Under the pieces are notes generated by a model. It was not told the origin of the DNA, made no database searches, and worked only from the letters and a program-made list of their open reading frames with translations. A stretch of 64,000 nt of DNA from positions 2,294,001-2,358,000 of the forward strand of contig NZ_CP078069.1 in the NCBI RefSeq assembly GCF_019195435.1. Direction: 5' to 3'. The DNA comes from Comamonas sp. NLF-1-9. GTDB taxonomy: Bacteria; Pseudomonadota; Gammaproteobacteria; Burkholderiales; Burkholderiaceae_C. The translations under genes were made by a program, and so were the position numbers. Below are positions 1 to 9,489 of this stretch, piece by piece (positions within the stretch are counted from its first letter, which is position 1; every line of letters starts with the position of its first letter).

Positions 1-1
1 C

Positions 2-1003
2 GTGATGGTGGCGACCATCGCCTTCGGCATGGGCATAGACAAGCCGGACGTGCGCTTCGTCGCGCACGTAGACATGCCGCGCAACATCGAAGGCTATTAC
101 CAGGAAACCGGGCGCGCCGGGCGCGACGGCCTGGCAGCCGACGCCTGGATGATCTACGGCCTGCAGGACGTGGTGAACCAGCGGCGCATGATCGACGAGG
201 GCGAGGCGGCCGAGGAGTTCAAGGCGGTGCTGCGCGGCAAGCTCGACGCGCTGCTGGCGCTGGCCGAAGCCACCGACTGCCGGCGCCAGCGACTGCTGCA
301 GTATTTCGGCGAGGCCTCCGGGCCCTGTGGCAATTGCGACAACTGCCTGCACCCGCCCGCCGTCTGGGACGGCACCGACGCCGCCCGCAAGCTGCTGTCC
401 ACCATCTACCGCGTGCATCAGGCCAGCGGCCTGAGCTTTGGCATGGGGCATCTGATGGACATCGTGCGCGGCCACGCGAGCGACAAGGTGCGCCAGTTTG
501 CTCACGAAAAGCTGTCCACCTTCGGCGTGGGCAGCGACTACAGCGAGCGCCAGCTGCGCGCCGTGCTGCGCCAGCTGCTCGCGCTGGGCGCGGTCGAAGT
601 ACACCGCGTGCTGCTCGACGGCGGGCGCGGCTTTGACACGCTGACCCTGGGCAGCCAGGCGCGGGCGCTGCTGCGCGGCGAACAACAGGTGCTGCTGCGC
701 CAGTCCAGCGCCGCAGCCCGCAGCAAGGGGCGCTCGCGGCGCTCTGGCGTGGCGGCGGCTGCGGCCACGCTCGACCCCCAGGCCCAGGTGCGCTTCATCA
801 ACCTCAAGGCCTGGCGCGCCGAGATCGCGCGCGAGCACAGCCTGCCCGCCTACGTGGTGTTTCAGGACACGACGCTTGCCGCGATCGCCGAGCGCAATCC
901 GCGCGCCTTGCCTGACCTGGCGGGCATTGCCGGCATGGGCGCCAAACGCCTGGACGCTTATGGCGCGCAAGTCATTGCGGTATGCCGCTCGGCGCAAGGC
1001 TGA
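2..1003 (+). CDS. recQ: ATP-dependent DNA helicase RecQ, C-terminal part (cut by window start)
   Basis: RecQ is a 3'-5' helicase acting in recombination and repair. The visible 333 residues start within the second helicase domain. Motif V ([18 protein letters not shown]) is followed by motif VI ([12 protein letters not shown]). A four-cysteine zinc-binding segment follows at about residues 93-116 ([10 protein letters not shown]...CGNCDNC), then the RQC winged helix and a C-terminal HRDC domain (about 265-330, [13 protein letters not shown] onward). The N-terminal helicase domain with Walker A lies before the window, so the listed start is not a real start codon. The C-terminus looks intact. 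Confidence 0.95.
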   Translation: MMVATIAFGMGIDKPDVRFVAHVDMPRNIEGYYQETGRAGRDGLAADAWMIYGLQDVVNQRRMIDEGEAAEEFKAVLRGKLDALLALAEATDCRRQRLLQYFGEASGPCGNCDNCLHPPAVWDGTDAARKLLSTIYRVHQASGLSFGMGHLMDIVRGHASDKVRQFAHEKLSTFGVGSDYSERQLRAVLRQLLALGAVEVHRVLLDGGRGFDTLTLGSQARALLRGEQQVLLRQSSAAARSKGRSRRSGVAAAAATLDPQAQVRFINLKAWRAEIAREHSLPAYVVFQDTTLAAIAERNPRALPDLAGIAGMGAKRLDAYGAQVIAVCRSAQG

Positions 1004-1186
1004 ATCGGCGCGGTTTTTTCACGATTGTGTTGCGTATTGCACGATTTCCCTGAAAAAACCGCTTGCGCCGCCCCGCGAATTGCAGAACAGTAACGTATTG
1101 GTGGGCGTGCGCCTGCCAAGAAGGTTACGGTGATCCGTCGGTTTTCGCGCATAGGGCTTCTTAGGTGATTCACTGGTGGCGGTTTC

Positions 1187-1225
1187 GGGACTCCGTGGTT
1201 CCATTTTTTGTTTATTAGGAGTCCC
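1187..1225 (+). promoter_or_regulatory. Hairpin covering the Shine-Dalgarno of the RRM gene
   Basis: GGGACTCC at 1187-1194 is the exact reverse complement of GGAGTCCC at 1218-1225, with an AT-rich loop between. The right arm contains most of the AGGAG (1217-1221) that lies 9 bases before the start at 1231. If the stem forms in the mRNA it would mask the ribosome binding site. This makes translation control by temperature or by the protein itself plausible; that role is inference. Confidence 0.45.
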
Positions 1226-1230
1226 ATTTC

Positions 1231-1638
1231 ATGGGCAACAAACTGTACGTCGGCAATCTGCCTTATTCGGTGCGCGACGAAGATCTGCAACAGGCCTTTG
1301 GCCAATTCGGCGCAGTCACCAGCGCCAAGGTCATGATGGAGCGCGACACCGGTCGCTCCAAGGGCTTTGGCTTCGTCGAAATGGGCAGCGACGCCGAGGC
1401 GCAGCAGGCCATCAACGGCATGAACGGCCAGCCTCTGGGCGGACGCAGCCTGGTGGTCAATGAAGCCCGTCCGATGGAGCCGCGCCCGCCGCGCTCCGGC
1501 GGCTTTGGCGGCGGCCGCAGCGGCGGCGGTGGCTTCGGTGGCGGCCGCGGTGAAGGCGGCGGCGGTTTTCGCAGCCCCTACGGCGGCGGTGGACGCAACG
1601 GCGGTGGCCGCGGCGGCTACGACGGCGGCGGTTACTGA
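1231..1638 (+). CDS. Glycine-rich RNA-binding protein (single RRM domain)
   Basis: This 135-residue protein binds single-stranded RNA through one RRM. RNP2 is LYVGNL at residues 5-10 and RNP1 is KGFGFVEM at 44-51. From about residue 88 the tail is almost only Gly, Arg and a few Phe/Tyr, as in cold-regulated RRM proteins of bacteria and plants. The start has a good AGGAG 9 bases upstream, but that site lies in the arm of an inverted repeat (see the hairpin entry). A strong terminator follows about 90 bases downstream, so the gene is probably monocistronic. RNA binding is well supported; the target RNA is unknown. Confidence 0.9.
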   Translation: MGNKLYVGNLPYSVRDEDLQQAFGQFGAVTSAKVMMERDTGRSKGFGFVEMGSDAEAQQAINGMNGQPLGGRSLVVNEARPMEPRPPRSGGFGGGRSGGGGFGGGRGEGGGGFRSPYGGGGRNGGGRGGYDGGGY

Positions 1639-1728
1639 TACCGGTCTGACATTCACCCGTAGAGCGCGGCACACCACGCCCGCGCTGCGTGGCAAGGCGA
1701 AGCGGCGCGGGCCGCTCGCCCTGCTTGC

Positions 1729-1753
1729 AAAGGCTCCTGCGGGAGCCTTTTTG
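1729..1753 (+). terminator. Rho-independent terminator after the RRM gene
   Basis: AAAGGCTCC (1729-1737) pairs perfectly with GGAGCCTTT (1742-1750) around a TGCG loop, and the stem runs into a T-rich stretch. It can also work, more weakly, for the SDR gene transcribed from the other side. Confidence 0.85.
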
Positions 1754-1792
1754 CTGTCTGGACAAAGTGCGCGGACAAAAGGACGTTGAGGC

Positions 1793-2575
1793 CTACTCGC
1801 CCGCGCGCCGCTTGCGCGGCTGGGCCGCCATCAGGCGGTCGAACACCCGGTTGGGCAGCAGCGGCAAGAGCCGCGCGAGCAAGCCCATCTGCCAGGGGAT
1901 GACGCAATAGCTCGCGCGCCCGGCGATCGCGCGGCGCGCGCGCAGGGCAAATTCCGGCGCATCGAGCAAGAACGGCATGGCATAGCGATTGCGCGCGGTC
2001 AGCGGCGTCGCCACGAAGCCCGGGCAGAGCGTGAGTACACGCACGCCGCTGCCGGCGAGCTGGCTGCGCAGGCTCTCGCAGTAACTGATGACCGCCGCCT
2101 TGCTCGCGCAGTACGCCGCATGCCCGGGCAGGCCGCGCACACCGGCGACGCTGGCCACCCCCACCAGGCGCCCATGCCCGCGTTGCACCATGGGCGTGAC
2201 AAAGGGCTGCAGCGTGGCCGCCAGACCAGCGACATTGGTCGCCAGGAGCTGCTGCAGCACCCCCAGGTCCTCCGCCTCTGCCGGATCCATGCCTATGCTG
2301 ATGCCGGCGTTGGCGATCACCACCTCGGGCAAGCCCTGATGCTGCAGACAGTCCTGCGCCGCCCGGGCCATGGCCGCGGCGTCGGTGACGTCGGCCACAT
2401 GCAGGCTGCAGCGCTCGGGTCCGACGCCCGCTGCCTGGCGCCAGGCCTGCAGCGCTTCGCCGCGGCGTGCCACCAGCGCCAGGCGCCAGCCGTCGGCCAG
2501 ATAGCGCTCTGCCAGCGCCTGGCCGATGCCGCTGGAGGCGCCGGTGATGAACACCAGGGGCGCCGCCGGCTTCAT
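1793..2575 (-). CDS. Short-chain dehydrogenase/reductase (SDR) family oxidoreductase
   Basis: This is a classical SDR of 260 residues, presumably NAD(P)-dependent. The cofactor motif TGASSGIG is at residues 11-18, NAG at 89-91, the catalytic Ser near 142 (VASVAG) and Tyr155/Lys159 in YCASK. The C-terminal tail is basic. The start codon overlaps the stop of lptC (ATGA), so the gene is probably translated with the LPS genes upstream. The substrate cannot be read from the sequence. The position just after lptC suggests an envelope or lipid substrate, but that is only inference. Confidence 0.9.
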   Translation of the reverse strand: MKPAAPLVFITGASSGIGQALAERYLADGWRLALVARRGEALQAWRQAAGVGPERCSLHVADVTDAAAMARAAQDCLQHQGLPEVVIANAGISIGMDPAEAEDLGVLQQLLATNVAGLAATLQPFVTPMVQRGHGRLVGVASVAGVRGLPGHAAYCASKAAVISYCESLRSQLAGSGVRVLTLCPGFVATPLTARNRYAMPFLLDAPEFALRARRAIAGRASYCVIPWQMGLLARLLPLLPNRVFDRLMAAQPRKRRAGE

Positions 2576-3204
2576 CGCCGCGCGCCTTTGGCAGGCCGCG
2601 GCTGCACCAGGCCGCGCACGTTGCCATCCATCTTGAGGATGCCGGCCTTGTTGTCGTAGTCCATGGTATCGGCCGTTACCCGGTCGCCGCCCTGGATCAG
2701 CGTGACCGGCTCGCGCGATTGCACCCGCTCCTGCTCGACCCAGGCATGCAACGCCTGGCCTTCCAGGCGCAGCGCCGGCCTGTCGCGCTGCCCCGGCGCG
2801 GCTGGCGCGCTGCGCTCGACCACCGCATCGCCGAGCAGGCTCACCTCGGAGCCGTCGGCATTGCTCAGGCCACGCTGCGCGGTAGCCGTCATGACCCGGC
2901 CGTCGGCGCTGGTAGAGCGGATGTTCACCTGCTCGATCTCCAGCGTGTCGGTGTCGGGAAAATGGCGCGCCAGCCCGCCTTTGATCACGCTTTGCAATTG
3001 CCCCTGGGCGTCGAAGGAGCGCACCGCAAAGTCGCGCATGTAGTAGTCCGCTTCATGGCGCGGCGCGCTCGGGGTCTGTGCCGGCAGCGCCTCGGGGGCG
3101 TTGCGCACCAGCCACCAGGTGCCCAGGGCCAGCAAACCCATGAGGCTCAGCGGCAGGTACAGCGTGATGCGCTCCCACGCGCGCGGCCAGCTCAGCGCCT
3201 TCAT
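2572..3204 (-). CDS. lptC: LPS export ABC transporter periplasmic protein LptC
   Basis: LptC bridges the inner-membrane LptBFG extractor to the periplasmic LptA filament during LPS transport. The 210-residue protein has one N-terminal membrane anchor (about residues 13-33, LYLPLSLMGLLALGTWWLV) and a beta-strand-rich periplasmic part, matching the family. The first ATG after kdsC gives this start, 3 bases short of the kdsC stop at 3201. In many proteobacteria lptA and lptB follow; here an SDR gene follows, so lptA/lptB must lie elsewhere. Confidence 0.85.
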   Translation of the reverse strand: MKALSWPRAWERITLYLPLSLMGLLALGTWWLVRNAPEALPAQTPSAPRHEADYYMRDFAVRSFDAQGQLQSVIKGGLARHFPDTDTLEIEQVNIRSTSADGRVMTATAQRGLSNADGSEVSLLGDAVVERSAPAAPGQRDRPALRLEGQALHAWVEQERVQSREPVTLIQGGDRVTADTMDYDNKAGILKMDGNVRGLVQPRPAKGARR

Positions 3205-3764
3205 GGCAGCTCGGCGAGCAGGCGCGCGTAATGGCCGCCCGCGGTCAGCAGCAGGTCGCACAGCTCGCGCACCGCACCGTGTCCGCCCGTGGCAAGCGTG
3301 CGGTAATGCGCGAGCGCTTGCACCTGCAGATGTGCCTGGGCCGGCGCGCAGGCAAGCTGGGCGCGGCGCAACAGGGGCAGGTCTGGCCAGTCGTCGCCGA
3401 TCACCGCCACCTCCGGCCAGTCCAGGCCGAGTTCGGCCAGCAGGGCCTGCGCCGCGGGCAGTTTGGCTTGCACCCCCAGGCGCTGGTGCGCGATGCCCAG
3501 CGCCGCCAGACGCACGCGCAGCGCCGGCGCGTCGCGGCCGCTCACCACCATCGGCGTGATGCCGGCTTGCTGCAGCAGCTTGAGGCCGTGGCCGTCCAGC
3601 GAATCGAAACGCTTGAGCACCTCGCCTTCGCCGGAAAAGTACAGGCCGCCGTCGGTGAGTACGCCATCGACGTCGAGAATGAGCGCGCGCACCGGCTGCG
3701 CGCGCAGCAGCAGTTGCGGCGCAAACCGGGTTGCGGGCAGCAGCGGCGGCAGCGGCTCGGCCAT
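3201..3764 (-). CDS. kdsC: 3-deoxy-D-manno-octulosonate 8-phosphate phosphatase (KdsC)
   Basis: KdsC hydrolyses KDO-8-phosphate to KDO in lipopolysaccharide core synthesis. It is a 187-residue HAD phosphatase of the capless C0 type. The nucleophile motif DVDGVLTDG is at residues 31-39, motif II SGRD at 75-78, the motif III lysine near 101 and GDDWPD at 123-128. Length fits the family (about 180). Its start overlaps the last base of the kdsD stop, so kdsD, kdsC and lptC form one translationally linked unit. Confidence 0.93.
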   Translation of the reverse strand: MAEPLPPLLPATRFAPQLLLRAQPVRALILDVDGVLTDGGLYFSGEGEVLKRFDSLDGHGLKLLQQAGITPMVVSGRDAPALRVRLAALGIAHQRLGVQAKLPAAQALLAELGLDWPEVAVIGDDWPDLPLLRRAQLACAPAQAHLQVQALAHYRTLATGGHGAVRELCDLLLTAGGHYARLLAELP

Positions 3765-4768
3765 CAGATGACCTTGGCGCGCAGCAGATCGCCGATGTGC
3801 ACGATGCCTGCCAGCGCGCCTTGGGCATCGACCACCAGCACGCTGGTGATGTGGTGCTGCTCCATGAGCTGGGCAGCGTCGGCCGCCAGCGCGGTGCTGG
3901 CGATGGTACGCGGCGCCGGGTGCATGAGCTGAGCGGCATGCAGATGCAGCAGGTCGGCGCCGGCTTCGATGCGCCGGCGCAGGTCGCCGTCGGTGAAGAT
4001 GCCCAGGGGCGCGCCATCGGCATCGACTATGGCGGCTGCGCCGACGGCCTTGGCGCTCATCTCGCGCATCAGCGTGCTGAAGTCGGCGTGCGGCGGCACG
4101 CGCGGCACCTGCTCGCCCGTGCGCATGACGTCGCGCACCAGCGTGAGCAGCCGCCGGCCCAGCGCGCCGCCGGGGTGCGAACGCGCAAAGTCTTCCGAGC
4201 GAAAACCCCGCGCATCCAGCAGTGCCACGGCCAGCGCGTCGCCCATGGCGATCTGCGCCGTGGTGCTGGCCGTGGGCGCGAGGTTGAGCGGGCAGGCCTC
4301 GCGCTGCACGCTGCAGTCCAGCACGATGTCTGCATGGCGCGCGAGCGAGGACTGCAGACCGCCGGTGAGCGCCACCAGCGGCACGCCCTGGCGCTTGAGC
4401 ACCGGCAGCAGCAGCGTGATCTCGTTGCTCTCGCCGCTGTAGGACAGCGCAAGCACCAGATCGTCTGCCGTGACCATGCCCAGGTCGCCATGGCTGGCCT
4501 CGGCCGGATGCACGAAGAAGGCCGGCGTGCCGGTGGAGGCGAGCGTGGCGGCGATCTTGCGCCCGACATGCCCGCTCTTGCCCATGCCCATGACCACGAC
4601 CCGCCCGCGCGTGGCCAGGATCTGCTGTACCGCAGAGACGAAGGGCTCGCCCAGGCGCTGGCCCATCTGCTCGAGCGCGAGTGCCTCGATCGCGCAGGCC
4701 TCGCGCCCGAGCCGCAGAATGCGCGCGGCGTCGGCCGGCAAGGTGTCGCTGGCGGGTGTCATGGGCAA
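3764..4768 (-). CDS. kdsD: Arabinose-5-phosphate isomerase (KpsF/GutQ family, KdsD)
   Basis: The enzyme converts ribulose 5-phosphate to arabinose 5-phosphate, the first committed step of KDO synthesis. The 334 residues contain an N-terminal SIS sugar isomerase domain (GMGKSG at 61-66, SYSGESNEI near 109-117) and two C-terminal CBS domains (about 215-270 and 280-334). It is the first gene of the kdsD-kdsC-lptC run and diverges from apt. An internal ATG two codons later is an equally possible start. Confidence 0.93.
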   Translation of the reverse strand: MPMTPASDTLPADAARILRLGREACAIEALALEQMGQRLGEPFVSAVQQILATRGRVVVMGMGKSGHVGRKIAATLASTGTPAFFVHPAEASHGDLGMVTADDLVLALSYSGESNEITLLLPVLKRQGVPLVALTGGLQSSLARHADIVLDCSVQREACPLNLAPTASTTAQIAMGDALAVALLDARGFRSEDFARSHPGGALGRRLLTLVRDVMRTGEQVPRVPPHADFSTLMREMSAKAVGAAAIVDADGAPLGIFTDGDLRRRIEAGADLLHLHAAQLMHPAPRTIASTALAADAAQLMEQHHITSVLVVDAQGALAGIVHIGDLLRAKVI

Positions 4769-4849
4769 ATTCTATCGGCGCGGCATCGCACAATAGCGCC
4801 TGCCCGAGCCACCACGCCGGCCGGCCCGCCGCCCAACACCCAAGCCATC

Positions 4850-5404
4850 ATGCCCACGCCCAACATCACCGACTACCTGCGCTCCCACATCCGCACCGTG
4901 CCCGACTGGCCGGCGCCGGGCGTGCAGTTTCGCGACATCACGCCGCTGCTGCAGGATCCGCGCGTCTTTCGCGTGCTGATCGACACCTTCGTGCACCGCT
5001 ACATGGAGCGCACCCAGCGCCCCGACGTGGTCGCGGGCCTGGACGCGCGCGGTTTCATCATCGGCTCGGTGCTGGCCTACGAGCTGGGGCTGGGCTTCGT
5101 GCCGATACGCAAGAAGGGCAAGCTGCCTTTCACCACGGTGCAGGAAACCTACGAGCTGGAGTACGGCAGCGCCACCGTCGAGCTGCATGCCGACGCGGTG
5201 CGGCCCGGCGACCGCGTGCTGCTGGTAGACGATCTGATTGCCACCGGCGGCACCATGATGGCCGGCAAGAAGCTGCTGGAAAAGCTCGGCGCCGAGGTCT
5301 TCGAGGGCGCCGCCATCGTGGATCTGCCCGAGCTCGGGGGCTCGCAGCGCCTGCGCGACGCCGGTCTGGCGCTGTTTACGCTGGTGGACTTCGGCGCGAA
5401 CTGA
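4850..5404 (+). CDS. apt: Adenine phosphoribosyltransferase
   Basis: Apt makes AMP from adenine and PRPP in purine salvage. The 184-residue protein shows the PRPP-binding signature [13 protein letters not shown] at 123-135, the flexible loop region [14 protein letters not shown] at about 88-102 and the usual family length. The ATG at 4850 follows a short gap after the divergent kdsD. A 7-bp inverted repeat (CTGAGCG/CGCTCAG, 5401-5419) spans the stop and the end of the convergent neighbour and may act as a shared hairpin, though it has no U-run. Confidence 0.95.
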   Translation: MPTPNITDYLRSHIRTVPDWPAPGVQFRDITPLLQDPRVFRVLIDTFVHRYMERTQRPDVVAGLDARGFIIGSVLAYELGLGFVPIRKKGKLPFTTVQETYELEYGSATVELHADAVRPGDRVLLVDDLIATGGTMMAGKKLLEKLGAEVFEGAAIVDLPELGGSQRLRDAGLALFTLVDFGAN

Positions 5405-5415
5405 GCGGGCCGCGC

Positions 5416-6144
5416 TCAGCGCAGCTCGCCGTACTGGGTTGCGCCCAGGCGCGATGCGCGCTCTTCCTCGTCGACAATCAAGGTATCGACGAAGCCGTCG
5501 GCCGCAGCGCTGCCTTCGCGGCGGCCCGCCTGGACCCTGGGCGGTGCCACGGGCGCGGGCGCTGGCGCCGCCTTGCGCAGCGCCTGCTTGAAAGCCTCGA
5601 CCTCGTCCGGTGCGATCGGCTCGAAGTCGGCCTCGTCCTCGGAGGCGGGTTCGGCGGCGGGAGGCGCCAGCGGCGCGGGCGCGGGTGTCGCCACCGCAGC
5701 AGCCGCCGCCTGGGCCGCAGCCGGCGCGGGTTCCGGCGCCATGGCCACTGCAGGCGTGACCACCAGCGGCCGGTCTGGCCCCGTCAGCGCCGGGTTCAAA
5801 CGCCAGTAGACCGCCGACACCTCGACGTGAAAGCGCGTCTTGGCGGTGCGCACCAGCAGTTCTTCCATCTGCCCCTGGCGCGCGGTGTCGGCTCCGTAGC
5901 CGGGGGCGATGTCGATCATCACGAGGAACTGGCGCCCTTCGGCGTCCAGCGAGAGCACCTTGAACTTGTAGCCCGAGGAGAGCACCGCCGAGCGCACCAT
6001 GGCGTCGCGCACCGCCAGGTACAGATGCTCGCGCCGCTGGGTGCGTTCATGGGCCGCAGGCTCGGCCCCGGCCTGCGCGGCAGGCGACGCATTGCGCACC
6101 GCAGCCTTGGGTTTGGACGGAAAAAGCCAACTCAGCAGCGACAT
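5416..6144 (-). CDS. Conserved hypothetical protein with Ala/Pro-rich linker
   Basis: I do not recognise a named family. The 242 residues fall into a short hydrophobic start (MSLLSWLFPSK), a folded-looking part at about 35-120 that alternates charged and hydrophobic residues (REHLYLAVRDAMVRSAVLSSGYKF split over the region), an Ala/Pro-rich low-complexity linker at about 130-165, and an acidic then basic tail. There is no clear signal peptide or membrane segment. It is convergent with apt and stands alone; no function is proposed. Confidence 0.65.
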   Translation of the reverse strand: MSLLSWLFPSKPKAAVRNASPAAQAGAEPAAHERTQRREHLYLAVRDAMVRSAVLSSGYKFKVLSLDAEGRQFLVMIDIAPGYGADTARQGQMEELLVRTAKTRFHVEVSAVYWRLNPALTGPDRPLVVTPAVAMAPEPAPAAAQAAAAAVATPAPAPLAPPAAEPASEDEADFEPIAPDEVEAFKQALRKAAPAPAPVAPPRVQAGRREGSAAADGFVDTLIVDEEERASRLGATQYGELR

Positions 6145-6209
6145 GCTTACCTCTGAAAACGTATGGGCCGGCAGCGGCGCAGTTTAACGTCCGACCCGCC
6201 TGTAACCAA

Positions 6210-6704
6210 TCAAGTTGCAGCCACCCGCAGACGCCGGTTCGCCAGGCGCTTGGCCAGCACGCCGCCGACGGCCATGACCAGCGCCAGGGCTGCGGTCGGC
6301 TGGCGGTTGGACAATTCGCCGAAACGCAAGGGCGTCAGGCCCCACAGTCGGCTCACGCCATTGGATTGCACCGTGGCACTGCGTGCCCGGTGCGAAAAGA
6401 ACGCCCCCTCGCCCACCACCGAGCCGCTGCCGACGATGGCCAGGCGCACGCGCTGCTTCGCATCCTGGTAGTGCACGCTCAGCGAGCCGCTTTCGATCAG
6501 GTAGAGCGAACGGTCGGTGCTGCCCTGGTCAAACAGCACCTGGCCCGATCCCAGCTCCAGCGGCTGCAGATAGGGCGCGACCAGCGCCCACTGGGCAGCG
6601 CTGACCGCGCCGCCCAGACTGTCGCCCTCGGGCGCCTGCTGGATCGCGCTCACCAGCCCCTGAAGCTGGTCTATGGTTGTCGGGGAATAGGGCTCGCTGG
6701 GCAT
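6210..6704 (-). CDS. Cyclic nucleotide-binding domain (CRP/FNR-like) protein
   Basis: The 164-residue protein carries a cNMP-binding beta roll (about residues 45-130). It includes LFDQGSTDRSLYLIESGSL and the phosphate-binding-cassette-like GSGSVVGEGAFFSHRARSATV. No helix-turn-helix follows; the C-terminus is a hydrophobic helix (TAALALVMAVGGVLAKRLA). It is therefore more like a sensory or regulatory CNB protein than a CRP transcription factor. The start is taken at MPSEPYS; an in-frame ATG 29 codons upstream would add an unconvincing leader. Confidence 0.75.
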   Translation of the reverse strand: MPSEPYSPTTIDQLQGLVSAIQQAPEGDSLGGAVSAAQWALVAPYLQPLELGSGQVLFDQGSTDRSLYLIESGSLSVHYQDAKQRVRLAIVGSGSVVGEGAFFSHRARSATVQSNGVSRLWGLTPLRFGELSNRQPTAALALVMAVGGVLAKRLANRRLRVAAT

Positions 6705-6815
6705 GGCTCCACAAGGTAACGCGACTGCGCCGCTCTGGCAAGCGAAAGCGCTGCACACGGCCGCCCAGCGGTACGCGCGTCGCGCCGGCACGACAGCCCG
6801 CAGCGGCCGGCGCGC

Positions 6816-8213
6816 CTACTTGCCGATGCAAAAACGCGAAAAAATCGTGCCGAGCAAATCGTCGGCGGTGAACTCCCCGGTGATCGCGCCCAGCGCCTGC
6901 TGGGCCAGGCGCAGCTCTTCGGCCAGCAGGTCGAGCGCGGGCTCGGGCGCATCGAGCCATTGCAGCGCCTGGTGCAGGTGCTGCTGCAGTACGCGCAAGG
7001 CCTGCAAGTGGCGCTCGCGCGCGATGAACACGCCTTCGGGCGCGGCCTGCCAGCCCACGGTCTGCAGCAGCGCCCGGCGCAAATCGGCCAGCCCCTGGCC
7101 GGTGCGCGCCGAAAGCACCACGCCGGCGCCGGCGCACTGCAGCGCGGCCTCGGGGGCGGCATCGACCTTGTTCCAGACCTCGATCACGCCGGGACCGCGC
7201 GCCGGGCCCTGCAGCAGCTCGGCCGCGAGCTGCGCCTGGGCGCGCTCGTAGTCTGCGTCGCCGCTGCGCGTGAGGTCGTGCAGGAACAGCAGTGCATCGG
7301 CCTCGCGAATCTGCTGCCAGGCGCGCGCGATGCCGATGCGCTCGACCTCGTCGCTGCTCTCGCGCAGGCCGGCGGTGTCGATCACGTGCAGCGGCACGCC
7401 CTCGATCTGTATGGTCTGGCGCACGGTGTCGCGCGTGGTGCCGGCGATCGGCGTGACGATGGCCAGCTCCGCCCCGGCCAGGGCGTTGAGCAGCGAACTC
7501 TTGCCGACGTTGGGCTGCCCGGCGATGACCACGGTAATGCCCTCGCGCAGCAGCGCGCCCTGGCGTGCGTGGCCCAGCACCACAGCCACTTGATCCTGCA
7601 AATTTGATAGCTGTCCGCGCGCGTCCGCCTTGCGCAAGAAGTCGATTTCTTCCTCAGGAAAATCCAGCGTCGCCTCGACCAGCATGCGCAACTGCACGAG
7701 CGCCTCGCGCAGCGTCTCGACCTCGCGCGAGAACGCGCCCGAGAGCGATCGCGCCGCGCTGCGCGCCGCCGTCTCGGTGCTGGCGTCGATCAGGTCGGCC
7801 ACCGCCTCGGCCTGCGCCAGGTCGAGCTTGTCGTTGAGGAAGGCGCGCTCGGTGAATTCACCCGGCTCGGCCAGGCGCAGGCGCGGCAGCACGTCTTGCG
7901 CCACTTCCAGGCAGCGCGCGAGCAGCAGCTGCAGCACCACCGGTCCGCCATGCGCCTGCAACTCCAGCACGTCCTCGCCGGTGTAGCTGTGCGGCGCAGG
8001 AAACCACAGCGCCAGGCCCCGGTCTATGGCCTCGCCGCGCGCATCGGGGAAGGGCAGGTAATGCGCCTGGCGTGGGCGCGGCGCGCGCCCGAGCAGCGTG
8101 CGCACAAATTCCGCCAGGCCCTGGCCGGACACGCGCACGATGCCTACCGCGCCGCGTCCGGGCGCCGTGGCGATCGCGGCGATCGGGTCGCCATGACGCG
8201 CCAGCCGCGTCAT
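6816..8213 (-). CDS. mnmE: tRNA uridine-5-carboxymethylaminomethyl synthesis GTPase MnmE
   Basis: MnmE, with MnmG, builds the cmnm5 group on wobble U34 of tRNA. The 465 residues include the folate-binding N-terminal domain, the GTPase P-loop GQPNVGKSS at 232-240, switch motif TTRD at 259-262, DTAG at 279-282, NKVD at 348-351 and the catalytic C-terminal CIGK. The start overlaps the stop of a 42-residue ORF (ATGA). Residues around 196-206 are encoded by a copy of the short dispersed repeat (plus-strand 7598-7627), so this surface loop may be repeat-derived. Confidence 0.95.
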   Translation of the reverse strand: MTRLARHGDPIAAIATAPGRGAVGIVRVSGQGLAEFVRTLLGRAPRPRQAHYLPFPDARGEAIDRGLALWFPAPHSYTGEDVLELQAHGGPVVLQLLLARCLEVAQDVLPRLRLAEPGEFTERAFLNDKLDLAQAEAVADLIDASTETAARSAARSLSGAFSREVETLREALVQLRMLVEATLDFPEEEIDFLRKADARGQLSNLQDQVAVVLGHARQGALLREGITVVIAGQPNVGKSSLLNALAGAELAIVTPIAGTTRDTVRQTIQIEGVPLHVIDTAGLRESSDEVERIGIARAWQQIREADALLFLHDLTRSGDADYERAQAQLAAELLQGPARGPGVIEVWNKVDAAPEAALQCAGAGVVLSARTGQGLADLRRALLQTVGWQAAPEGVFIARERHLQALRVLQQHLHQALQWLDAPEPALDLLAEELRLAQQALGAITGEFTADDLLGTIFSRFCIGK

Positions 8214-8338
8214 CGCGCACCCTTGCGCACCAGCGCCAGGACGGCGGCGGTGACGATGGGGCCCAGCCGCGCCCGTGCCAAGGCCGCATGGCGCTGGCGC
8301 CAGCGCGGGGCGGGGGATGCAAGAGGCAAGGCGGACAT
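8210..8338 (-). CDS. Possible 42-residue ORF overlapping the mnmE start
   Basis: An ATG-to-TGA frame encodes [20 protein letters not shown] and then [20 protein letters not shown], ending in AR. Its TGA overlaps the mnmE ATG (ATGA), the arrangement used for translational coupling. I see no good Shine-Dalgarno before it and do not recognise the peptide. It could be an unnoticed leader peptide or chance in GC-rich DNA. Confidence 0.25.
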   Translation of the reverse strand: MSALPLASPAPRWRQRHAALARARLGPIVTAAVLALVRKGAR

Positions 8339-8409
8339 GAAGGAGCGGGCGGCGCCGTAAGATGGCAGCGGAAATCATCGCATACCAAGACCCGCCAGAG
8401 ACCCGAACC

Positions 8410-9489
8410 ATGACGGCTACACCGCACCTGCTGCAACGCATAGGCATCACGCATCCCATCATCCAGGCGCCCATGACGGGCTCGGACACGCCGCAGCTTG
8501 CGGCGGCCGTCTCGCGCGCCGGGGGCTTGGGGTCGCTGGGCTGCGGCGCGCGCTCACCCGCCGCGATGCGCGAGGCGGCGGCTGAAGTGCGTGCGGCGAC
8601 CGACCGGCCCTTCGCGATGAACCTCTTCGTGCTTCAAACGCCCGCGCCCGACCCGGCCCAGGTGCAGGCGGCGCTGAAGCGCCTGGCGCCGCTGTACGCG
8701 CGCTTTGGTCTGCCGCTTGAGCCGCCCGCGCGCTGGTGCCAGGACTTTGGCGCGCAGTGGGACGCCTTGCTCGAACTCAAGCCAGCCGTCGCCAGCTTCA
8801 CCTTCGGCCTGCTCTCGGGCACGCAGGTCGAGCAACTGCATCGCGCGGGCTGCCTTGTCGCCGGCACCGCCACGACGGTGGCGGAGGCGCTCGCCTGGCA
8901 GAACGTCGGCGCGGACGCCGTGGTCGCCAGCGGCGTCGAGGGCGGCGGGCACCGCGGCACCTTTCTCGCGCAGACCGCGGACGACTGGGCGGCGAGCCAG
9001 ATCGGCACCATGGCGCTGGTGCCCGCATGCGTCGATGCCCTCTCCATCCCGGTGATCGCGGCCGGCGGCATCATGGACGGACGCGGCATCGCGGCGGCGC
9101 TGGCGCTGGGCGCGCAGGCGGCGCAGCTGGGCACGGCCTTCCTCGCCTGCCCGGAGTCGGCGCTGGTGCCCGCCTGGCGTGAGGCGCTGGCGCAGGCCGA
9201 TGGCAGCGACACGCGGCTGACGCGGGTGTTTTCCGGGCGCTGGGCGCGCGGCATCGTCAACGCGGCGATGCGCGAACTCGGCCCTGAAGAAGACGCGCTG
9301 CCCGCCTACCCGATCCAGAATGCGCTGATGGGCCCGGTGCGCCGCGCGGCCGCCGCCGCGGGCGATGGTGGGCACATGGCGCTGTGGGCCGGGCAGGGGG
9401 TGGGGGCGGTGCGCGTGCAGCCGGCTACCGTTCTCGTGCGCCAGTTGGCTGCAGAGCTGGCGCGAATCAGCCAGCCGCCGGCGCGCTGA
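8410..9489 (+). CDS. Nitronate monooxygenase (2-nitropropane dioxygenase-like) family protein
   Basis: This is an FMN-dependent TIM-barrel protein of 359 residues. Landmarks are [12 protein letters not shown] near the N-terminus, AGGLGSLG at about 37-44, the active-site region [13 protein letters not shown] at about 176-188 and the phosphate-binding [14 protein letters not shown] at about 219-232. The family oxidises alkyl nitronates or related compounds; the real substrate is not shown by sequence. The gene ends 23 bases inside the convergent O-antigen-ligase-like gene. Confidence 0.88.
   Translation: MTATPHLLQRIGITHPIIQAPMTGSDTPQLAAAVSRAGGLGSLGCGARSPAAMREAAAEVRAATDRPFAMNLFVLQTPAPDPAQVQAALKRLAPLYARFGLPLEPPARWCQDFGAQWDALLELKPAVASFTFGLLSGTQVEQLHRAGCLVAGTATTVAEALAWQNVGADAVVASGVEGGGHRGTFLAQTADDWAASQIGTMALVPACVDALSIPVIAAGGIMDGRGIAAALALGAQAAQLGTAFLACPESALVPAWREALAQADGSDTRLTRVFSGRWARGIVNAAMRELGPEEDALPAYPIQNALMGPVRRAAAAAGDGGHMALWAGQGVGAVRVQPATVLVRQLAAELARISQPPAR

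Noticed and set aside
6705..6791. Longer start for the cyclic nucleotide-binding protein
   Set aside because: The extra 29 residues are Arg/Ala/Cys-rich with no family similarity, and the shorter form starts normally.
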